DNA of 10,793 nt from Chloroflexota bacterium. Its GTDB lineage: Bacteria; Chloroflexota; Dehalococcoidia; GIF9; AB-539-J10. Below, piece after piece: positions 6,352 to 10,793 of the stretch (positions are counted from its first letter, which is position 1; each line of letters begins with the position of its first letter). The position numbers were made by a program, and so were the translations under genes. Where the stretch lies: NCBI GenBank assembly GCA_020346965.1, contig CP070793.1, positions 964,981-975,773 of the forward strand, written 5' to 3'. The notes below the pieces were generated by a model. It had not been told where the DNA came from. It saw only the letters and a list, made by a program, of their open reading frames with translations, and did not search any database.

Positions 6352-7803
6352 ATGAAAACTGCGCAAGAATACCTTGATAGCATAAGGAAGATGCGATTTG
6401 AACTCTACATGTTTGGGGAGAAGATCACCAATCATGCCGATAATCCTATTATCAAACCGACAAGGAATTGCATTGCTGCCACTTACGAGCTTGCTGAAGA
6501 GTCTGAATTTCCGGAATACCACAGTATTATGACCGCCACCTCTCATCTAACAGGGAAGAAGATAAATCGCTTTTGCCATATTCATCAGAATACCGACGAT
6601 TTGGTAAACAAGTCGAAAATGGGTAGAGGGTTGGGCGCTTATACAGGTTCTTGCTTTCAGCGTTGCGTGGGCATGGATGCCTTGAATACTCTGTCGATGG
6701 CGACTTATGACATCGACCAGAAGTATGGAACCGATTATAACAAACGTTTTCTGAAATACTTGCGGTATGTGCAGGATGAGGACCTAGTTTGTGATGGTGC
6801 CATGACGGATGCCAAGGGTGATAGAAGTCTTCATCCCGCGGAGCAGGCTGACCCCGATCAATACCTTCATGTGGTGGAGGAGAAGTCGGATGGCATTGTG
6901 GTTCGAGGAAGCAAGATGCACCAGACCGCAGCCATAAACTCGCATGAAATCATCTGTATGCCGACCAGAGCTATGCGTCAAGAAGATAAGAACTATGCTA
7001 TTTCCTTTGCTTTACCCAGCGATACCGAAGGGATTATATATATATATGGAAGGCAGCCATGCGATACGAGAAAAATAGATAGCCCGAACATGGATGTGGG
7101 TAACGTTCTTTACGGTGGACAGGAATGTATAGTTGTTTTTAACGACGTGTTTGTTCCCTGGGAGCGAATCTTTATGTATAAAGAATATGACTTTGCTGGT
7201 GATTTAGTGGAGAAGTTTTCTGCCTATCACCGACAGAGTTATGCCTGTAAGTCAGGTATGGGCGATGTCTTAATTGGGGCCAGTCAATTGATAGCCGAAT
7301 ATCAAGGTACTGCCAGAGCTTCCCATATCAAGGACAAAATAATTGAGATGATCCAGTTAAATGAAACCCTTATGTCGTGCAGTCTAGCCTGTGCTTATGA
7401 AGGACACAGAGAGGCTTCCGGGACTTACCTTGTAGACACTCTGAGAGCTAACGTGTCTAAACTGAACGTGACGAGATTTCCATATGACATAGCGAGGCTG
7501 GCGCAAGACATCGCTGGCGGCTTGATAGTAACCATGCCTTCGGAGAAAGACCTTAGACATCCCGAGATAGGCAAGTACGTTGCCAAATACTTGAAGGGTG
7601 TTGATGGTATTGAGCCGGAAAATCGCATTCGTGTACTAAGACTGATTGAGAATCTTACGGTGGGTTTGGGAGCCGCATGTTACTTGGCGGAATCTATGCA
7701 TGGTGCCGGATCACCAATGGCTCAAAGAATAATGATTGGTAGACAGACCAACTTAGATCGGATGAAAAACAGTGCCAAGAGGTTGTGCGGTATTGAATCT
7801 TAA
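6352..7803 (+). CDS. 4-hydroxybutyryl-CoA dehydratase/vinylacetyl-CoA isomerase-family protein
   Basis: This 483-residue protein is similar along its whole length to AbfD of Clostridium aminobutyricum, an FAD and [4Fe-4S] enzyme that dehydrates 4-hydroxybutyryl-CoA to crotonyl-CoA by ketyl-radical chemistry. Counterparts of known AbfD residues are visible: R92, cluster ligands C101 and C105 in SCFQRC, Q103, T192 in HQTAAINSHE, E258 in GGQE, H293 and Y297 in YHRQSY, C299, K300, and E447 in ESMHGAGSP. Four cluster ligands would set it apart from the flavin monooxygenase HpaB, which shares the fold. H293 and C299 are separated by five residues; in AbfD (H292/C299) the gap is six. An AGAAGG abuts the ATG. 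It sits on the same strand between purB and purC, with no CoA-transferase, 4-hydroxybutyrate dehydrogenase or thiolase nearby, so the substrate is uncertain. It carries a short (TA)n run at 7035-7047. Confidence 0.85.
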   Translation: MKTAQEYLDSIRKMRFELYMFGEKITNHADNPIIKPTRNCIAATYELAEESEFPEYHSIMTATSHLTGKKINRFCHIHQNTDDLVNKSKMGRGLGAYTGSCFQRCVGMDALNTLSMATYDIDQKYGTDYNKRFLKYLRYVQDEDLVCDGAMTDAKGDRSLHPAEQADPDQYLHVVEEKSDGIVVRGSKMHQTAAINSHEIICMPTRAMRQEDKNYAISFALPSDTEGIIYIYGRQPCDTRKIDSPNMDVGNVLYGGQECIVVFNDVFVPWERIFMYKEYDFAGDLVEKFSAYHRQSYACKSGMGDVLIGASQLIAEYQGTARASHIKDKIIEMIQLNETLMSCSLACAYEGHREASGTYLVDTLRANVSKLNVTRFPYDIARLAQDIAGGLIVTMPSEKDLRHPEIGKYVAKYLKGVDGIEPENRIRVLRLIENLTVGLGAACYLAESMHGAGSPMAQRIMIGRQTNLDRMKNSAKRLCGIES

Positions 7804-7856
7804 TTACTAGTTTGAATGGGAGCTACTTTTTAAACAGTTACTAAGGGCATTGTAAC

Positions 7857-8792
7857 GTGAATTCGTGGGGAAATATGAATAGCAGTCCAACAGTTCTAAC
7901 ACATACAAATCTACCTCTGCCTTCATTTCGGCGTGGCAAGGTAAGAGATGTTTACGGTTTAGGTGACAAGTTACTCATTGTATCGACCGACCGTATCTCG
8001 GCGTTCGACATTATACTACCCTGCGGCATCCCCGACAAAGGAAAGGTTCTTAGCCAGCTTTCCGCTTTCTGGTTTGCAGAAACAGCGAATATCATACCGA
8101 ATCATCTCGTCAAAGTAATCGATAGCAATGTCATTCTGAACGAAGTGAGGGGCCTTTCAACCCAGATGGAAGACCTCCCCGATTCTCTTATCGGTCGCTC
8201 TATGCTTGTGGCTAAAGCCGAGCGCATATCTGTAGAATGTGTAGTTCGGGGCTATTTGGCTGGCTCGGCATGGGCCGAATATAAAGAGACCGGAAAGGTC
8301 GGCGATATCAACTTGCCTAATGGATTGAAAGAGAGCCAGGAGTTGCCCCAACCTATCTTCACCCCTACTACTAAGAGCGATACCGAGCATGACCGTGCGT
8401 TAACCAATCAGGATATAGAAGACCTGGGAGTTAAGGACATATTTGAGGACTTAAAGCAAAAGAGCCTGCTTATCTACGGATACGCTCGTGATTATGCCAG
8501 GAGCAAAGGCATAATAATTGCCGATACTAAGTTTGAATTTGGCTTCGTCAACGGCAAATTAGCCCTTATCGACGAGCTACTGACACCGGATTCAAGCCGC
8601 TTCTGGGATGTCGACCAGTATGAGGTTGGGCGTTCGCAACCTAGTTTCGATAAACAGATAGTCCGTGATTGGCTTTCAGCTTCAGGATGGGACAAAACGC
8701 CGCCGGCTCCCATGTTGCCACTGGAAGTGATAGAGAGGACTTCGAAAAGATATCTTGAAGTATACAGCAGGCTTACTGGTCGTAGTCTCTAA
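7857..8792 (+). CDS. purC: Phosphoribosylaminoimidazole-succinocarboxamide synthase (SAICAR synthetase)
   Basis: Ligates aspartate to CAIR with ATP, giving the substrate of PurB. Family blocks: RRGKVRDVYGLGDKLLIVST (25-44), DRISAFDIILP (45-55), KGKVLSQLSAFWF, VVRGYLAGSAWAEY, FTPTTKSDTEHDRALT (usually SEHDE), IIADTKFEFG, and LIDELLTPDSSRFW with the metal/ATP-binding DE. Its 311 residues match the longer yeast Ade1-like form rather than the 240-residue E. coli form. The start is open: GTG 7857-7859 (with AAGGG some 10 nt upstream) or ATG 7875-7877 (with GGGGA close by); the second removes six residues. It follows the dehydratase homologue by 53 bp and is the last plus-strand gene before convergence with pfkA. 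Confidence 0.96.
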   Translation: MNSWGNMNSSPTVLTHTNLPLPSFRRGKVRDVYGLGDKLLIVSTDRISAFDIILPCGIPDKGKVLSQLSAFWFAETANIIPNHLVKVIDSNVILNEVRGLSTQMEDLPDSLIGRSMLVAKAERISVECVVRGYLAGSAWAEYKETGKVGDINLPNGLKESQELPQPIFTPTTKSDTEHDRALTNQDIEDLGVKDIFEDLKQKSLLIYGYARDYARSKGIIIADTKFEFGFVNGKLALIDELLTPDSSRFWDVDQYEVGRSQPSFDKQIVRDWLSASGWDKTPPAPMLPLEVIERTSKRYLEVYSRLTGRSL

Positions 8793-8817
8793 GCAAAACA
8801 GGGCAAAGGTCAATATA

Positions 8818-8838
8818 GGAAATCAGGTTTCTGAGTCC
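8818..8838. terminator. Weak hairpin in the convergent purC-pfkA gap
   Basis: The 46-bp gap contains GGA-aa-TCAG-GTTT-CTGA-g-TCC, an imperfect seven-pair stem with a four-base loop. No T tract follows on either strand. Its position between converging genes is where a bidirectional terminator would be expected, but the structure is weak. Confidence 0.2.
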
Positions 8839-9807
8839 TTATCCCGCCAGCACCTTGGCTAAACGTAACAAGTTGCTGTCCAATTCCTTCTTTTTCTCCC
8901 AGGTGTCCCTCAGAGGAGTTAAAGCTATATCTCCTCTTGACTCACCGACCATATAACCTGCTTTGCCGTTGACCAGGGCATCCACAGCTGCTGCTCCTAA
9001 CTTACTGGCGAGAACCCTATCTCTGGCTGTAGGGCAACCACCTCTTTGGACATGTCCCAGTACACAAACCCGATACTCCAGTTTCAACCTTTCCCATACT
9101 TGTTGAGCAATGGAGAATGCACCGCCTGCATCATCTCCTTCCGCAACTATCACAATGGAGGATTGCTTACCCCTCTCGAAGCATCGTCCTATATCAAGGG
9201 CAAGTTCCTCTATGTTCGTATCAGATTCCGGAATTAGGATATCTTCGGCGCCACCGGCAATTCCCACCTCCAGTGCAATGAATCCCCTGCTCTTTCCCAT
9301 TACCTCGACGAAGAATAGGCGGTTTAGTGCCCCTGCCGTATCTCTAATCTTGTCTATGGCATCCAGAGCCGTATTTAAGGCGGTGTCGAAACCAATAGTG
9401 TCATCCGTACCGTAGACATCGTTGTCTATGGTGCCCGGAATACCAATCACCTTGGCGTTTCCAGCTTCAGCCAATGCTACTGCGCCCCGGAAGGTGCCGT
9501 CCCCTCCGATGGTTATGAGTCCCTCGATGCCTTCGCGCTGGAGAATATGGCTCGCTTTCCTTATACCTTCCTTGGTCTTCATTTCCTCGCAGCGGGCTGT
9601 TTCCAGGAAAGTGCCCCCCCGGTAGATAATATTGCCTACCGATCTACTGTCTAACTCAACAAAGTCCTCCTCTAAAATACCGCAGTACCCTTGGCGAATC
9701 CCCAGGACCTTCAGCCCGCAGCTGACCCCGTAGCGCACGACAGCCCTGATGCAGGCATTCATTCCCGGAGCATCGCCGCCGCTGGTCAAGACACCGATCT
9801 TTTTCAT
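8839..9807 (-). CDS. pfkA: ATP-dependent 6-phosphofructokinase
   Basis: Phosphorylates fructose-6-phosphate to fructose-1,6-bisphosphate, the committed step of glycolysis. The 322-residue length matches bacterial PfkA (about 320). Blocks: IGVLTSGGDAPGMNACIRAVVR (4-25), with R21 and R25 as in E. coli; TIGGDGTFRGA (99-109); PGTIDNDVYGTD (124-135), with the catalytic Asp at 128; VEVMGKSRGF; and HVQRGGCPTARDR. Gly104 in GGDG and Gly125 in PGTIDND are the residues of ATP-using enzymes; PPi-dependent enzymes carry Asp and Lys there. A strong Shine-Dalgarno, GGGAGGT, lies three bases before the ATG. It lies 46 bp downstream of the exonuclease-like gene on the same strand, so it is probably read from that gene's promoter or from one near the palindrome at 9850-9899. 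Confidence 0.97.
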   Translation of the reverse strand: MKKIGVLTSGGDAPGMNACIRAVVRYGVSCGLKVLGIRQGYCGILEEDFVELDSRSVGNIIYRGGTFLETARCEEMKTKEGIRKASHILQREGIEGLITIGGDGTFRGAVALAEAGNAKVIGIPGTIDNDVYGTDDTIGFDTALNTALDAIDKIRDTAGALNRLFFVEVMGKSRGFIALEVGIAGGAEDILIPESDTNIEELALDIGRCFERGKQSSIVIVAEGDDAGGAFSIAQQVWERLKLEYRVCVLGHVQRGGCPTARDRVLASKLGAAAVDALVNGKAGYMVGESRGDIALTPLRDTWEKKKELDSNLLRLAKVLAG

Positions 9808-9849
9808 GTTACCTCCCGATGCAGCCTTGTTTTGACATACGATGCCTGG

Positions 9850-9899
9850 CTTGCTAGCTCTCTTCTATCTGATAGCTATCTCGATAGTATACTAGCAAG
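9850..9899. repeat. Nested inverted repeat across the exonuclease stop codon, upstream of pfkA
   Basis: CTTGCTAG (9850-9857) and CTAGCAAG (9892-9899) are perfect 8-bp inverted arms. Between them lie CTATC (9865-9869), the perfect 10-bp palindrome GATAGCTATC (9871-9880), and GATAG (9883-9887), so three nested symmetric elements share nearly one centre. The left arm includes the exonuclease stop codon. No T run follows, so it is not a standard terminator. It could be an operator in the pfkA leader, an RNA-processing structure, or partly chance in a low-complexity stretch. Confidence 0.45.
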
Positions 9900-10399
9900 T
9901 ACAGCTCTCTAAGCAGGTCAGACTCATTGTGCCTTATGATTTGGTGCAGGTAATTATTGTCCCCGGTGTAAATGAAGCTCTGCCACAGCAAAGGAACATC
10001 TCTACCGCTTATTACGGGCTCGTTAAAATAGTGCTCTGCGTGAGAGAACAGCTCATCCAGCTTGGGCCACTTGAGGGATAGTGCCTCGGCTTTTTCCTTC
10101 CAGGGCCGGAAGAGGTCTATCCCTTCTATTTCAATCCCCTTAGCTTGAAGAAACCCTCTCTCGAAGGCGAGATTGTAGGCATAGAATGGCCTGGGGAGCG
10201 TCGGAACGAGTTCAGCGAGCTGGGTGATGAACGGCATTTCTTCTCTCGAGCTCCGACAGATTATCTCAAGATGACTCCCTTGAATATAGCCGAAGAGTAC
10301 GATCTCATCTTGGCCAATATTCAGCCCGGTGGTTTCTATGTCAATTAGAGTGCCTTGCGGGATACCTAACATCAACTCCCGGCTGTACGAGGTAATCAT
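9854..10399 (-). CDS. Ribonuclease H-like / DEDD 3'-5' exonuclease-family protein (YprB-like)
   Basis: A 181-residue protein with the ordered motifs of a DnaQ/RNase H-like nuclease: ExoI LIDIETTGL (D20, E22); ExoII YNLAFERGF, with N76 and E80 where most members have Asp; a further Asp in GIDLF (D95); and ExoIII HNESDLL (H157, D161). Layout and size fit the YprB-type RNase_H_2 family (single domain, no polymerase or helicase part), which is largely uncharacterised. It likely cleaves nucleic acid; substrate and polarity cannot be told from sequence. The start at ATG 10397-10399 has AGAGGA seven bases upstream. No signal peptide or membrane segment is seen. It is the first gene of a minus-strand pair with pfkA, divergent from whatever lies beyond the right edge. 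E80 is the main atypical residue. Confidence 0.75.
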   Translation of the reverse strand: MITSYSRELMLGIPQGTLIDIETTGLNIGQDEIVLFGYIQGSHLEIICRSSREEMPFITQLAELVPTLPRPFYAYNLAFERGFLQAKGIEIEGIDLFRPWKEKAEALSLKWPKLDELFSHAEHYFNEPVISGRDVPLLWQSFIYTGDNNYLHQIIRHNESDLLRELYLLVYYRDSYQIEES

Positions 10400-10504
10400 A
10401 CCTACATCCTCTCACTTCCTGTCAGTATTATACAAGGCAGATTATACCAAAGATAGCAGAGGCATCTTATGAATCCTTAGCAGTATTGTCTCCTCTATTA
10501 TAAT

Positions 10505-10526
10505 ACTCCCTCTCCCTAGTGGGAGT
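10505..10526. repeat. Small inverted repeat with two alternative left arms
   Basis: CTCCC (10512-10516), a TAGT loop and GGGAG (10521-10525) form a 5-bp hairpin. ACTCCC (10505-10510) can pair instead with GGGAGT (10521-10526). It resembles the CCCTCTCCC/GGGAG palindromes found dispersed in many bacterial genomes, but only one copy is seen here. Confidence 0.35.
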
Positions 10527-10565
10527 GAGACGCGTTCTCGATAGAGTTGAAAAATGAAGGATGAA

Positions 10566-10596
10566 AAGTTCACTGGATTCATTTCCAGGAGAACTT
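10566..10596. repeat. Strong imperfect hairpin in the right intergenic region
   Basis: AAGTTC (10566-10571), one unpaired A, CTGGA (10573-10577), a six-base loop TTCATT, TCCAG (10584-10588), unpaired GA, and GAACTT (10591-10596) make an 11-pair stem with one small internal asymmetry. No T run follows on the plus strand; on the minus strand it runs into a T-rich stretch. It could be a terminator for minus-strand read-through, part of a small RNA, or a remnant of a repeat. Confidence 0.4.
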
Positions 10597-10663
10597 GCTA
10601 TTCAAAAGGAAAGAGGACTGAATCTATAAGGGGAATGAACACGTTAGAAAACTCAAAAAGCTA

Positions 10664-10692
10664 TTGACAATCCCTTCGATGGTTCTTATAGT
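10664..10692 (+). promoter_or_regulatory. Sigma-70-type promoter facing the right edge
   Basis: TTGACA (10664-10669), a 17-bp spacer and TATAGT (10687-10692) match the housekeeping consensus at 11 of 12 positions with ideal spacing. Transcription should start near 10699 and read rightward. The divergent exonuclease gene is on the other side, so the target is a gene starting at or beyond about 10768. This is the best promoter match in the window. Confidence 0.7.
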
Positions 10693-10705
10693 TTCAAGAA
10701 TCGAA

Positions 10706-10738
10706 CCACTTTGTCTTAACGAGTTCTTAACAAAGTGG
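10706..10738. promoter_or_regulatory. Operator-like inverted repeat just downstream of the promoter
   Basis: CCACTTTGT (10706-10714) and ACAAAGTGG (10730-10738) are perfect 9-bp arms around a 15-base spacer. The repeat begins about seven bases after the predicted transcription start. That fits a repressor site or a 5' leader stem-loop. It is not the CIRCE element (TTAGCACTC-N9-GAGTGCTAA), and no T run follows, so a terminator is unlikely. Confidence 0.5.
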
Positions 10739-10793
10739 CATTATAATTATTGATATTGAGTGGAATAGTGTACGAGGTGGATGTCAGGTCGGC

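Larger units (their letters stand above)
10400..10793. other. Divergent intergenic region, about 390 bp, with regulatory structure
   Basis: No convincing gene is seen. On the left, two minus-strand TATAAT hexamers (10427-10432 and 10441-10446) could be -10 elements for the exonuclease gene, though neither has a clear -35. In the middle are two hairpins (10505-10526 and 10566-10596). On the right are a near-consensus plus-strand promoter and an inverted repeat (listed separately). A reading from GTG 10768 (V-Y-E-V-D-V-R-S) or ATG 10781 stays open to the window edge and may be the start of the next gene, but there is too little of it to call. Confidence 0.6.

Noticed and set aside
7035..7047. 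(TA)n run in the dehydratase gene as a possible slippage or phase-variation tract.
   Set aside because: Only 13 bases, it encodes an ordinary IIYIYG strand, and the frame is intact; too short to argue for phase variation.
10554..10667. A short reading frame of about 37 codons (ATG 10554 to TGA 10665-10667) in the right intergenic region.
   Set aside because: No good Shine-Dalgarno, no recognisable motif, it covers the hairpin at 10566-10596, and its stop overlaps the -35 of the strong promoter. Likely chance.
10678..10720. tRNA T-arm-like GGTTCGATTC on the minus strand.
   Set aside because: The flanking bases cannot form the 5-bp T stem, and no anticodon or acceptor stem can be found around it.

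Overview
The window looks like a piece of a bacterial chromosome of moderate GC content, with tightly packed genes and little non-coding DNA. Its recognisable content is housekeeping: purine nucleotide synthesis, ribose-5-phosphate isomerisation, tRNA threonylcarbamoylation and upper glycolysis. A 4-hydroxybutyryl-CoA dehydratase homologue with the [4Fe-4S] cysteine ligands, plus a cobalamin-independent methionine synthase-like fragment, suggests an anaerobe. A Dehalococcoidia/Chloroflexota-type or clostridial-type organism would fit, but this is an inference from gene content; no rRNA or other taxonomic marker is present. I see no tRNA, rRNA, CRISPR array, transposase or phage gene.

Layout. 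Positions 1-130 hold the 3' end of a plus-strand MetE/UROD-like gene. It converges on a minus-strand pair, a Sua5/YrdC (TsaC) gene (607-1251) followed by rpiB (177-632), which overlap by 26 nt. A divergent gap of about 180 bp leads to a plus-strand run from 1435 to 8792: guaA, purD, purE, purB, a 4-hydroxybutyryl-CoA dehydratase-family gene, and purC. purD/purE/purB are abutting or separated by 1 nt and are surely co-transcribed; the other gaps are 53-112 bp. purC converges on a minus-strand pair, a DEDD-type exonuclease-like gene (9854-10399) followed by pfkA (8839-9807). The right end (10400-10793) is a divergent intergenic region with a near-consensus sigma-70-type promoter and an operator-like inverted repeat that point at a gene just beyond the edge.

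How the genes fit. PurD makes GAR from phosphoribosylamine, PurE makes CAIR, PurC makes SAICAR, PurB releases AICAR (and later AMP), and GuaA converts XMP to GMP. RpiB supplies ribose-5-phosphate, the PRPP precursor. purF, purN, purL, purM, purH and purK are not in this window. The odd member is the radical dehydratase homologue between purB and purC, which has no known purine role.

The items most worth a second look are: the dehydratase gene inside the purine run and its shortened iron-sulfur ligand spacing (H-x5-C); a GuaA glutaminase nucleophile loop lacking the family Gln; a Lys in the PurE GAGGAAH-type loop together with no adjacent purK; and the structured right-hand intergenic region.
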